From: Papilionanthe hookeriana x Papilionanthe teres
Lineage: Eukaryota; Streptophyta; Magnoliopsida; Asparagales; Orchidaceae
NCBI GenBank assembly: GCA_022702705.1
Contig: CM040424.1
Span: 80,355,452-80,419,451 of the forward strand
Length of the DNA: 64,000 bases
Reading direction: 5' to 3'
The notes beneath the pieces are model-generated. The model was not told the DNA's origin, made no database searches, and was given only the letters and a program-made list of their open reading frames with translations. A program made the position numbers and the translations under genes. This document shows, in pieces, positions 1 through 10,535 of the stretch. How positions within the stretch are numbered: the first letter of the stretch is position 1; every line of letters starts with the position of its first letter.

Positions 1-271
1 ATGGAATTGTTGTGAGTTCCATTGGTGTAGAGAGATGATTCGAGTGGTGTTAATTATATACATTTCTTCTTTCATATTGAATATTTATTTGTGTTGACTT
101 TTTTCCCGTTTTTTCATTTCTCTGTGTTAAATTTTGGTGCATTTTTTGTGATTAATTTGTTGTGTATTTCCGTTTGATATTTTATTCCAGATTTCTCGAA
201 TCAGTGTGATCATTTTTCTGCTGTGTCATTTTGATTGTAAATCAATCAAAGCCCGAGTTATCATCCCAACA
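1..271 (+). repeat. 3' part of a copia 5' LTR
   Basis: T-rich sequence ends in CCCAACA at 265-271, directly before a primer-binding-site-like word and a decayed copia polyprotein, so it is read as the R/U5 end of the 5' LTR. The LTR start lies outside the window. No matching 3' LTR copy could be aligned with confidence. Confidence 0.5.
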
Positions 272-273
272 AG

Positions 274-286
274 TGATATTAGAGAG
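274..286 (+). other. Primer binding site of copia element 1
   Basis: TGATATTAGAGAG differs by a few changes from TGGTATCAGAGC, the usual plant copia site pairing with initiator tRNA-Met. It starts two bases after the LTR end, as expected. Confidence 0.5.
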
Positions 287-299
287 GGGATTCTTTTCT

Positions 300-3200
300 G
301 TAGAACTTTAATTCAAGTGAGAGAAATGACCGATAAAGCATAGCACAGGGTGGAGAAGTTTAATGCATTAATCTTTGCATTCTGGAAAATGTAAGTGGAA
401 GATTAGTTGTACGGAAAAAAATGTATCTGCTATTAGAAGGAATCATCAAAAGTCTGAATAGATGACTCTGGAATAATATTAAGTGATGGACCAAAAAAAA
501 ACCCTATGTTTGACCTATCTTTCACTTTCCTCTTTTGTTTCATTCAATAAAGTGAATGAAAAAATAGGGTAAATCTCATCGTAGAACTGTCAAGGATGTA
601 TGAGAAATCTTCTGCTTTAAATAAGACTTTTCAAATAAAGTGTTAGTCAACGTAAAGATGTGGAAGGTAGTTCGATGGTAGAACACTTGAATAATTTCAA
701 TATTGTTATTAGTTAGTTATGTTCTATGGTTAACAAATTGGATGACTAAGGCAGAGCAATGTTAATGTTGATTTCATTATCAAATAACTATGATGGATTG
801 GTCACAACAATGAATAACTTTTCAGGTAATATGAAGTGTTGATCTTTGATGAAATCGTAGAGTTAAAGTTGAACGAAGAAATTCACAGAAAAACAAAAAA
901 TGATGAATCTTCAGGTTATGCGTTGATTGTTGAAGACATCGAAACAAATCTATACATGAATACGAGCATAAACAGATTGACCAAGTCTAAAGGGGGGAAA
1001 GTTCAAGTCATGAAAAGGGAATGACATTAGTGAATATTGGTGGTGGAGGCTGAGATATAAATCTCTCTACAAACGTCTTCACAGATGAAATCTAAGGTGA
1101 CTCCCTAGTTTTACAACTATATAGTATTGAATCTTAGATAATAGATTAAGATGTTATTTTTTTTCTTCATGTTTGCCCCAACAAAGAGGTGTTTAAAAAC
1201 TATACTCATAGTGATTTAGAAAAGACTTCTTTTGGAGATAACAAGGCCTGCAGTACTGTAGAAAATGATGATATTGATATCAAGTTGCCAAATAAAACAA
1301 TCTGAAAGATTAATGAAATTAAACACGTTCCAAGTTTAAGAAAACATATTATATGTGAGACAGCTGACAAAATTACGATACATGAGTACTTTCAAAGCTG
1401 ATTCATGAAAGTTGACTGAGGAAATGATGATGGTTCGAGGTAATATTGAAGGACACTTTACTCGATCATTGAGATGAAAAAATTCATCAATGTGGTTGCA
1501 ACCAATGGTGATGCAGCTTTTTTAAACAACAAGTTTGACCATATGAGCAAAAAATGTATGAAATCCATAATTTTAAACAATAAGCTTCATAGTTTAAATA
1601 CGTGAATTTAAATTCTATGAATATTATATATGATAAGAAAAAAAAATTTCTTTCTCAAGAGGTGGGTCAATTATGAAGTCAAAAAATTGGAGTTAGTGCA
1701 TATTGATGTATGGGGTCCTACTCTAGGTCAGTCCATTGGAAATTTTCACTGCTTTATCAATTTCATTGAGTAGCACACTAAAAATATATGGGTTTATTAC
1801 TTAAAGGATAAATATATTTAATTAAAATGCTTATAAAGTGGAAGCTCATAATAAAGCAAGACAAAGTTGAGGTTAAAGTGTCTGAGATCATATGAAGGGG
1901 GGGTATAAGTACATGAATAAAGCCATCATCAAGCATGCTTGGAGTATGAGGTTGCATTCATGCTTGTCAAGGCAATTCTAGGCATAAATACTGAACATTT
2001 TTATTTATCTGATCAATTGAGGTCCGACAGTACAATTGAATGAAAGCTTACCTAAAAAATTCTGGAGAGATAAGAGGTATATTTATCTCATCTGAAGATA
2101 TTTGGATGTTTTGCATATGTTTATATTGATGCAAGGTCCATGAGTAAACATAATTCAAAATCTATCAAGAGCACTTTGATTAGTCATGACTCGGATGAAT
2201 TTATATACAAATTACGGGACCATTAGAATCAAAAGTTCATCAGGAGAAGGGATGTGACATTCAATGAAACGGAAATGTTTAATGACATAAGCATAGGATT
2301 GTCTGTCAGTTAGTTCTTATAGACTAAATATGTCTAGATATAAGATGTTAGTGATTAAGAAGTTAGAGATATGAGTGCTTAATAAGATGAAGTACATAAA
2401 GTTTTTCAATCGTCTGCAATTAAAGTTAGGAGGTCTAGCAAAATCTCGAGGCCAACACAGTTGTATTCTCTTTTTCTATACTATATTTTACTAGGTTGAT
2501 AGTGGTGAATCAGAGTGCGCTTTGATTCAAAAGAGTGGGAGTTTATCATGGATGATGAGATACAGTAATTGATGTCAAATCAAATTTTGGATTTAATAGT
2601 ATTATCAGATGACAAAAGAGTACTACACAACAAGTGAGTCTATTGGATGAAAGATGAGTCAGATGGTAGTATGCGCTACAAGGGAAGGCTTATTGTGAAA
2701 GGCTTCACCAATAGGAAAGAGTAAGCTACACTGAGTTTTTTTTTTTCACTTGTGGTAAAGATGATAACTTACAGAGTTATGCTGAGCTTAGTAGCAGAAG
2801 AAGATCTACATCTAGAGCTGATGAATGTGAAGATAGTCTTCCTCTGTTAAGATATGGGAAATAAATTTTATAAGGTGCAACTGCAGGGTTATGAGATTTT
2901 AAGGAAAGAAAATTTGATTTGTAAGTTGAAGAAGAGTCTCTCTAGCTTTAAGCGGGTCCCGAGATAATGGTATAAGAGGTTTGATAGGTTCATGTCAGAC
3001 AGTAAGTATATAAAGTATCATGAAGAACATTATTGCTTCATAAAAAAAATGGTAATTAATTTATCTTGCTTCATTTATATGTACATGCTAATTGTAGGGG
3101 GAAGATATGAAAATAAATCAGGGACCTGAAGGAACGACATGAGAGTTTGAGTTGAAGAATTTAGGTCCAACCAAAAAAATCCTTGGGACAAGAGTCAATA

Positions 3201-4118
3201 CGGATAGGAGTATAAGTATACTGAAATTGTCTCGGGCAGAGTATGTTTAGAATATCTTACGATTAATGTTTAACAAGAGTGAGACAAAAAAACTAGTTTA
3301 CATCTCCTTAGGCACTCACTTTAAGTTATCTAGGAAACCATCATCTAAACCTGAAGGCAAGCATAGATGAGGACAATTCCATATGTGTTAGAAGTACAAA
3401 GTTTGATATATGATATGATATGTGCAACACCGAATATTATATATGTAGTAGAAGTGGTTAGCAGATACTCGGGTAATCCAAAAAAGTATAATTTGGTTCT
3501 GATAAAAGGATAATCAGATATTTGAGTGAACATACAACAAGACAGTTTGTTTCAGAAGTGCGGGGATTGATCTATAAGTTAATGTACATTTGGATCTAAC
3601 ATGATATTTAGATGACATAATAGGTATAAGCGGGTATATCTTCACTTTGGGGAACAAAATGGTGAGTTGGGTTTCCAGGCTGTAGAAGATTATTATACTT
3701 TCAACTACAAAAGTTGAATACTTAAGGCTAGCAAGGAGATGATTTGACTATAGAGCTTTATGGCATAAATGAGCAAGCAGGGGATTGGAAAGCTTCATAA
3801 TGATGGTATGATTTTTATTCATCTTGTTAAGAATTTTGTTTTTTATGCCATGACGAAAAATATTTAACTGAGGTATCACTTTATTCACTATCTCTTACAA
3901 TACGGACAATTATTTTGGAGCGGAAACACACAACTCAGGATCCTGTAGATATATTTACAATAGTGGTGACTAACAAGAAATTAGAGTTATACTTGGCTTC
4001 AGTTAGAGTCTAAGAAGGTTAAGATAGAGTCAAGCCACACTATTGCATAAAACTATGAAGATGCTACATTTGTTGGTACATATTTAAAGTTGTGCAATTA
4101 TGTGCAATTAGTTTCTAA
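300..4118 (+). pseudogene. Decayed Ty1/copia gag-pol (element 1)
   Basis: Domains appear in copia order but are broken by many stops and shifts. Gag-like residues lie at 836-1024. The integrase core start (LVHIDVWGPT) is near 1692. The integrase C-terminal part, with FGCFAYVYID and a degraded RSRDVVFNE-like block, is at about 2095-2280. Reverse transcriptase starts near 2640 (WMKDESDGSMRYKGRLIVKG). The catalytic YVDD region near 3075-3105 reads FIYMYMLIVGG, so both aspartates are gone. An RNase H end resembling WVSRLQK...LSTTEAEY is at about 3660-3730, and the usual polyprotein tail near 3945-4010. It cannot be active. The family is clear; the age is inferred from the decay. Confidence 0.85.
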
Positions 4119-4340
4119 GTGGGAGATTTTGAGGTTTGGAGCCTGATTGGAAGCGTGCAGTAGTGGGTGTATAGATGTCTGAATAGAGTCATGTGGCGCC
4201 CAAGCATCTATTTCAGGCTCCCACGCACTTGAATCTATAGAGGGTGGGGCCCCGGTAATGACTCTTTGGTGCTAGGAGCGATTTGTACACAATTTGGGAT
4301 TTAAGCTCTTGTTTTCACGAAGGATCCGTCTTATCGATCT
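4108..4340 (+). repeat. Polypurine tract and putative 3' LTR start of copia element 1
   Basis: AAGTGGGAGATT at 4117-4128 is the typical copia polypurine tract that precedes the 3' LTR. The following sequence to about 4340 is probably LTR, but its start cannot be compared with the truncated 5' LTR and the far end is not defined. Confidence 0.4.
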
Positions 4341-4645
4341 GGGCTTTATTTGACTATGATTGGAGTAACTTTGATATCGTTGGATCCGTCTTATCGAACC
4401 GGTCAGTTTGACTATAAGTTTACTGAAATCGAAGTTCTTGATTACTTTTTATCAATATTTGAATATTCTTGCTCTAAATATCCTCTCGAGATCCGTGTCA
4501 TGCCTCGAGATTCGTGTCGGATGATGAAAATTTGTTGGTGGCGTATCAAGAATGTGGAAACCTTTAAAGACAATAATGTCATATCAAGCATGCAGTATTT
4601 GACAAGCAGCACAACATGTAATAATAATAGAGTAAATATAAATAA
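4341..4645 (+). repeat. Unclassified repeat shared with 28895-29130 (inverted)
   Basis: The stretch around CGAACCGGTCAGTTTGACTA and the later CGTGTCGGATGATGAAA...GGCGTATCA recur on the opposite strand at about 28960-29110. A 100-codon reading frame (4350-4652) covers it, but the other copy does not keep that frame, so I read it as a noncoding dispersed repeat. Family not recognised. Confidence 0.5.
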
Positions 4646-4657
4646 CAGTTAAATTTT

Positions 4658-4766
4658 AATTTTTACATTTATACCAACAAAACCTTTCATATCGCATCAC
4701 TTGTAAAAAAAATGAACTTCAGGTATTAGATAAGTAAGAATTGAGTGGTATGTATGTAAATCTTTG
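4658..4766. repeat. Fragment of TTTACATAC MITE family
   Basis: Ends with a right arm close to the family consensus (TTAGATAAGTAAGAATTGAG, then GGTATGTATGTAAAT at 4747-4761). Only inner sequence of the left arm remains (TTTTTACATTTATACC at 4660-4675). Confidence 0.5.
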
Positions 4767-5515
4767 GTAATCTAAATGACATTTTAATAATATCTATATA
4801 CTCCTAAACTTCTAAAATAATTCTATTTTTTCACTTTGCGACGAAATAAAGCATCAGATAGCCATCCAAGATAAGCAAGGAATTTTTTTGCGTCTTAATA
4901 CCTATGAGCATAAATTCATGATGAAGCTACAGATGCCATGATAAATTAATGATTGATCAAATTTGAAGATGAATATTACTATGAAAACTTATGGTTAAAT
5001 AGAAGTGAAGGATAAGACGAACTTCATTGTCGTGGTTGATGAAACTAAGGGTCTGTTAGGCAACTGCAGTAATTGTCATAAGATACGTATAAACTCGTTA
5101 TAAAATAATAATAATAATAATAATAATAAACTATTCTTTTAAATTTTGTGATGGCTATTACAAATTTATTTTATATATTTTCAAGAGGTCGATTCACAGA
5201 TTTTTTGCAGTCATCACACTTAGTTAGGTCATGTTACAAAATATAGTTTCTCGCCACAATTTTTTGAAGGAAAAAAAGACAAAATATAGTTTTCTCAAAT
5301 GCATAAATTACGGTGTGACACCGCACTGCCGCCCTAAACACAGTCCAAAGCTAAGAAAAGAAGCTCTATTATCCTTCAATTTAGATTTCACCATGCATAT
5401 AATACCTACAACTCCTGCTTAAAAACCGGTCAAAAATATCAACAAATTTGAAACATAACTAAAAACAGAAATCTACACACACGAACACGAATATAATAGT
5501 GCTAGGGAAAATGTA
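4767..5515. other. AT-rich stretch, no gene; weak MITE and (ATA)n
   Basis: Contains GGGTCTGTTAGGCAACTGCAG at about 5050, which resembles the GTTTGGGGCAGC MITE ends seen elsewhere, then (AAT)n at about 5106-5130 and GATGGCTATTACAAA, also shared with those MITEs. The small frame at 5231-5422 has no recognisable protein features. Confidence 0.3.
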
Positions 5516-5516
5516 A

Positions 5517-5775
5517 ACAACAACAACAATAAGAACAAAGCCTTAATCCCACTAAGTGTGGTCAGTTGCATGAATCATTATTCTCCATTGTGTTCTACTT
5601 AGTGTCATATTTTTTTTTAATTCTAATAAATTTTAAGGTCATTTTTTTAAACAATAAGCCCCAGTCTTCGTAGGTCTACATAAGTCGAATCTAAAACTTC
5701 TACTCTCCTAATCGAATCATCAGATTGTCGGCGTTTAATGTGACAAAATCATTTAAGGCGACTCTCTCTAATTTT
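5517..5775 (-). mobile_element. 3' end of RTE-type LINE
   Basis: Read on the minus strand, the sequence ends with the plant RTE tail: GGGATTAAGGC, then repeated TTG-like units (seen here as AACAACAACAACAATAAG). It also carries the words for CGACTTATGTAGACCTACGA and CATCTGATGATTCGATTAGG, matching the copy at 29990-30225. It is a 5'-truncated insertion. Confidence 0.75.
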
Positions 5776-6640
5776 GTTCGTCACTGGAGCTACAAAAAAA
5801 ATACTGAAATGATTGAATTAGGATTATAAGCATCTAAGAACAAATACTTTCTTAATAAATTGCTTCACTTGCTATGAAAAGAGCCAGTCCTTAAAATGGC
5901 TTAAAAATTATAAGTATAAACAATTGATCATCTATCGCCATATTATCAGCATAGTAAAATAGATACCTACAATAAAGTGTCATCATCATATCTAGCAACA
6001 AAAGTAAGAAAAAGAAATGAGTTGATTCTTAAGAGACATTATTTGTTGAAGAAATTTTCCTTCTTAAGGATAGGCAGATCACAATTATTGACCGCCAATG
6101 AATGCTGACAGATAATTCTGTAACCCATATTTGAATTCATTTTTTATGTTCAGAAGCTTATTGAAGACCAAGTAGTGAATATGATTCATATTTATGCTGT
6201 TAGGAGAAAGATAATCAACTGGTGGAGAGAAAATTAAGGATGATTTTATATTAAATTAGATAAGTGATGTGGTATCTGTATAGAGCAAGAGAGCTTCTTT
6301 AGGACTATTTTGTAATTAACTGAAGTAATTAGGCTTTTTTTGATAAATTTTTTACATATATTGATGTAATGCTTTATTAAATAAGAGGTAATGAGAACAT
6401 AATTTGAACCAAATCTAAAATATCATTTTCTGTCAAAAACATTTTTTTTCCCTTGAGCCGGTCCAAACGATGTTGAGATTAAACTCGGAAATATTATCTG
6501 TACTAAGACTACGGCAACTGATAACCTGAAGATAGAAATATTAGCGGAGTATGCTGGGAGAGGGTTGACAAATAGAAAGCTCAATGTGGATAAAATATTT
6601 TCATTAAACATGTGTTATCTATATATATATATATATATAT
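5776..6640. other. AT-rich intergenic DNA
   Basis: No coding evidence. The frame at 6423-6611 (minus) is short and unsupported. A (TA)n tract lies at 6620-6641 next to the SINE. Confidence 0.5.
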
Positions 6641-6641
6641 T

Positions 6642-6842
6642 GATCGATGAGTGGAACAGCTGATTAACCCTTAAGCGCTAATCCTGCTAGGTCTGGCGAC
6701 TGGCGTGGAGTGCAAATTATTCAAGTATCACTTGCCTTAAGAGGATGCAACTACACCAGCAGGGGATTTGAACCCGGGATCTTAGGGAAATTATGACCGA
6801 TAAAACGGCTGCTCTATCGATCGGCTACGGAACACGGTAGTT
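6642..6842 (-). mobile_element. tRNA-derived SINE
   Basis: On the minus strand it begins near 6838 with TCCGTAGCCGATCGATAGAG (A-box-like) and has GGGTTCAAATCCC (B-box) at about 6765-6778. A tRNA-unrelated body follows and ends in (TA)n. The spacing fits an RNA polymerase III promoter. It does not fold as a full tRNA and is too long for one. Copies with similar heads occur at 17281 and 60310. Confidence 0.65.
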
Positions 6843-7680
6843 GTAAATTTTCTTATATATAAATACATGAAATTTATGTGATAATTATCAACCTAAACTA
6901 GGATGAAATGGGAAACTGAGAAAGAGATGTAGCAAAAAGGAGGGATTTATAATTCAAGTCTGAGTTTGAAATATAGGGAAAAAAAGGTGATGATTCGACT
7001 GAAATTTGACTTTTTTATTTATATATATATAATAAAATCAAGTTTTAAATCATTAAAGTTGGTATCACGAGGGCATTCGTCTTCCACCACCATGATGAAA
7101 ATATTATTACATACGAACACTGCACGTACGAACAACGGTGGATGAGAATGTCACGTGTCATACACATAAATTTGTGATGACGTAGTCTCATCATCCACCA
7201 TTATTCATACATTCGGACGTCTGCACTTAATAAATTATTCACTATGATAATCGACGGTAAAAGCAAAAAAAACGGAACTGAAATACTCATAAACATTTTT
7301 CCATAATTTATATTGGCCCACAATGCCACTCCACAAACCTTTGATCATTATTGGAAATCTATATAACTAGAAATGCCTTTTTGCAATAATTTCCTTAATT
7401 TCTTCGGATATCAACGAATGAATTGAAATAGTTTATTCAGCCATGAAGATTCAAGTCATAAGAAAGAATAAGAACATACGAAAACATCATTGCACTTGTG
7501 CTTTACATGCATTAACTTGAGAAGAAATTATTTGTTACTCTGGTTCATAATTCTCTTATTTATGTACGTGTTATGTATTTTTAATGAATATTATGTACAT
7601 TATTTTGAACTAATCTTGTAATATGTGATTAGACAATCTTGAAGAATATAGAGACATAATAATATCGTTCAGAACTTTTT
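6843..7680. other. AT-rich DNA, probable WRKY12 3' intron; small foldback at 7115-7228
   Basis: If the WRKY12 last exon lies left of the window, this is intron. An imperfect inverted repeat is present: CTGCACGTACGAACAACGG plus GTGGATGAGA at about 7120-7147, against TCTCATCATCCACC...CGGACGTCTGCAC at 7187-7225. This suggests a small foldback MITE. No exon was recognised. Confidence 0.4.
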
Positions 7681-7682
7681 AC

Positions 7683-7687
<5 letters not shown>

Positions 7688-7770
<83 letters not shown>
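7688..7770. repeat. (GA)n microsatellite
   Basis: About 80 bp of nearly pure GA repeats with two AG/AAG interruptions, followed by (AT)n. Confidence 0.95.
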
Positions 7771-7771
<1 letters not shown>

Positions 7772-7788
7772 AATGCATATATATATAT

Positions 7789-7838
7789 AAGTTTCCCCCT
7801 ATTTTAACTATAAAAACTGTACAGGAAAATGAAGATAT
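7789..7838. repeat. 50-bp segment repeated inverted at 33795-33844
   Basis: Beginning AAGTTTCCCCCTATTTTAAC and ending GAAAATGAAGATAT, this segment is identical, by eye over 50 bp, to the reverse complement at 33795-33844. Both copies abut (AT)n tracts. Confidence 0.85.
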
Positions 7839-8309
7839 TCAGTGTTGATAAATGGAAAATGGGAAAGTAATTAGGATGTATATATAGTCTATAATAAAAT
7901 GAAAATAAGACCAATGCATTCATATAAAATTTTTATTTGAAGGGGAAGGGAACCAATCAATCCCTAATTATTCAAGCATTGCAATTATCTCTCATGAACC
8001 AATCAGAAGCTATTAGCAGAAAGTATAATTTAGTTGAAATTTAATTTAAATGTGGATTTAATTTATTACTAAGTTCATGCATTAATTTGAAACATACTTT
8101 AAGTATCAGAGTTGTAATTAATGTGTTAATCATTCTCCAAACTTTTGCTTTTAGTAAAAATATAATTTGTTTTAATACTAAACATCAACTATAAATACCA
8201 AAAAAAAATAAATAATAAATAAATAAATGTTCATGAGCTATATATATATAATTAAAATCAACAAATCTTCTGCAAATTAGGGTTTTGCAAGAGAAAAGAC
8301 AAAGCGCAC

Positions 8310-8933
8310 CTTGGATGCAGACTATTCTTCACAACTTTCTGTCCATATTTTCTCCATTTATATCCATCATCTAGCACATCAACATCACTCCTTGTTTGAA
8401 AGCAGAACCTGGGCTCTCTCATCTTCCTCCTTATCTTTATCTTTCCCCTCTCTGACATCTTCCACCTGATTAATTAAACCTTCTGATCATCTCTTATCAT
8501 TCTACTCAATCATGAGATAAAAAATGTATCTGTAAACTAAGTCATACATTCATACCATGAACTACTGCTCTGATCATTAGCAACTTTTGGATCTGAGGAC
8601 CCAACCTAATCATTAATTATAAGTCAGTTGAAGATCAGTGATAAAATTTTCTGCTGAAGAAGCAACAAGAACACTAAATATTCATGAAGTTCATACCTTT
8701 TCAACATTACCAGCAGAGGGCTTCATCCCACCAGCTTCCCCATGAACAACTGAATCAGAAACTTCAAATCCCACAGTGGTGGAAGGAAAGAAGTGAACTT
8801 TATTGAAGGAGACATCAAAGCTTAAACCATCAGGCTGTTCATAATCTACACGGTGAAGAGCTTGAGGATATGGTAATGGAGGGATCTGGAGCTCATAGCT
8901 CTCAGAATTTACTCTTGCTTGTCTTCCTTCCAT
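8310..8933 (-). CDS. WRKY12: WRKY12-type transcription factor, partial (exons 1-3 of at least 4)
   Basis: DNA-binding factor that recognises W-box promoters. WRKY12 represses secondary-wall formation in pith and influences flowering in Arabidopsis (family knowledge). Exons on the minus strand: 8933-8711, 8592-8556 and 8465-8310, with GT-AG introns of 118 and 90 nt. ATG is at 8933. Residues 1-74 come from exon 1 and 75-87 span the 37-nt mini-exon (PKVANDQSSSSW). Exon 3 carries a basic KIKIRRK stretch, then REPRFCFQTRSDVDVLDDGY, and WRKYGQK at residues 124-130. It ends within the Arg codon of HPR, the conserved WRKY intron position. The exon with the C-C-H-H zinc finger was not found in 1-8309, so intron 3 exceeds 8.3 kb or the gene is truncated. 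An alternative donor at 8696 would break the frame with the mini-exon. Confidence 0.85.
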
Positions 8934-9440
8934 GGACTAGCTTCTAGTATTGTCTTTTCATATAATTAAACAAATAGATGCTCTTCGTGTGCAGAATATA
9001 TGTGCAGATGACCGGTAAATGCCGGTGGAATTGTCTGCCGGACCAGGATTGGTAAAGTTAGCTGTTAAGTCTTGTGTGGTGGGGATTCAAGTGAGACATG
9101 AATAGAAGTGGTGATAGGAAGTTAATGGACCGCATTTAGGTGCTCTCTGTTGGTTGCTGTTGTGGTTGCGGGTGGAGGAGTGGTTTATTAAGTGACCTTT
9201 TTGCTTAGCGTATTAGTTAACTATTTTTTAGGGATGGAAGCATTAACCTTATATTTAGTTTGAGATAATACGTAAGATATTAGTAATGGATTTACAACTC
9301 GGCAGAAGCTTGAAGATTTCTACACGTTACTTACTATTGAAAAAAGCTATAAAATTTAAGGCTTTTTAAACGTCCGAAAAATTATTCTAAATACTGATGA
9401 TTTTGTGATTTCTCATGTTCTTGGTTATTTATGATGGAAT
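8934..9440 (-). other. WRKY12 5' flank
   Basis: Upstream region of the minus-strand WRKY12 gene. It presumably holds the leader and promoter, but I see no TATA box or cis element I could assign with confidence. No other gene is visible. Confidence 0.4.
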
Positions 9441-9640
9441 AACTACAACATATGCCGTCGACTATCAACATTATTTTGTTTTTTTAACTATTTTTAAATA
9501 TAACGATGCAATAACTTTTTGATTATAGGTAAATATTAACCAACGAGTATAATTTATCGGTAATCTATGAATCCGCCATCTTACGGGATTTTAATCGACG
9601 CATTTTATTATTTAATTATTAAGCGACGGGAATAGTCGTT
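9441..9640 (+). repeat. CACTA-like terminus with subterminal CGACG repeats
   Basis: AACTACAACATATGCCGTCG at 9441 resembles a CACTA-type plant transposon end (one changed base at the tip). The next 180 bp hold scattered CGACG/CGTCG-type words (near 9456, 9595, 9625, 9635), as in subterminal arrays. The opposite end was not found. Confidence 0.35.
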
Positions 9641-10060
9641 GGTAATAGTATTGATAACCGATAGAATAGAAGTTGTTTATAGGTCGTGGTACTAATCCTA
9701 TATCTTGCTCGAAATCACCTCTCTCTCGGTCTTGCTCTAATCTCTCCTCCCGGCCCCTCCTTTTTTCTATTTGAAACCCTCGCATGTCCCTCTCTATTTT
9801 GTTCAAAACCATCGCCTTCGTCACTAAAACCCCCGCGATACAGAAAAAAAATGAGCTAGCTAGGAACGCAGCAGCGGGATCGCAGCTTACAATGACTGGA
9901 AACTCCCATTTTTCTCCTCTTTGCACTCCTCTGCTACACAAATCAACCGAGGATGTAACTTGTTATTTTCATTTGCTTTGAATAATACGTTTAGAATTTA
10001 AGGTTTAACAACTGAGAGGTTTATCAAAAACTTTTTTATTTCAGATGGATTACATTAGGA
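9641..10060 (+). other. CT-rich leader-like block
   Basis: Pyrimidine-rich stretch at 9715-9800, then a 65-codon frame (9784-9981) with no known domain. It could be the first exon or leader of the CACTA-like element. No function assigned. Confidence 0.25.
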
Positions 10061-10064
10061 ATCG

Positions 10065-10535
10065 CCATTAAGCGCATATGTTTTTTCTTTAGTTATGGAT
10101 GAGGATGCACCTTAGTGTATTCTTTTCGTCAGTGATATCCTTCTTGTGGATAAGACTAGAGAAAGTGTTTATGAAGAACTTAAATTGTGGAGGCCGATAT
10201 TAGAGAGTAAAGTCCATTGTTTGAGTAGTTATATTACTGAATACTAAAAATGTAATTTTAGCGGTAATAGCTCTAGCGGCAGAGTTGTAACTATGGGTGA
10301 TCAAATCACTTAAAAGGTGTGAATGTTCTAGATATCTCGGGTCTCTTGTTCAAAGTGATGGTAATATAGATGGGGATGTGACTGATTAGTAGATTTCAAG
10401 TTTGTTGGCTGAAGTGGAGGATTACATCTGACCTATTATGCGATAGAAAATACTGCTTAGACTTAAAAGAAAATTTTATAAGATGGTAGTTAGACCTGCA
10501 ATGTTCTATGGCACAAAATGTTAGCTTTTAGATTA
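10065..10535 (+). pseudogene. RTE-type LINE reverse transcriptase fragment
   Basis: Across shifting frames it reads FSLVMDE, then SDILLVDKTRES, ELKLWRPILESK, then GDQIT...SRVSCSK and CDRK-like and RPAMFYGTKC-like parts. These match the C-terminal half of plant RTE LINE reverse transcriptase in order. The catalytic pair is changed (ADD to SD) and stops occur. It ends abruptly before the normal 3' tail. Confidence 0.75.

Noticed and set aside
8691..8710. WRKY12 exon 1 extended to donor 8696
   Set aside because: GT is present, but the phase does not fit the mini-exon that supplies the conserved Ser-rich/Trp-Trp segment; donor 8710 fits all downstream phases.
9612..9941. 109-codon minus-strand frame
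   Set aside because: Overlaps a plus-strand frame in a CT-rich leader-like block; no domain.
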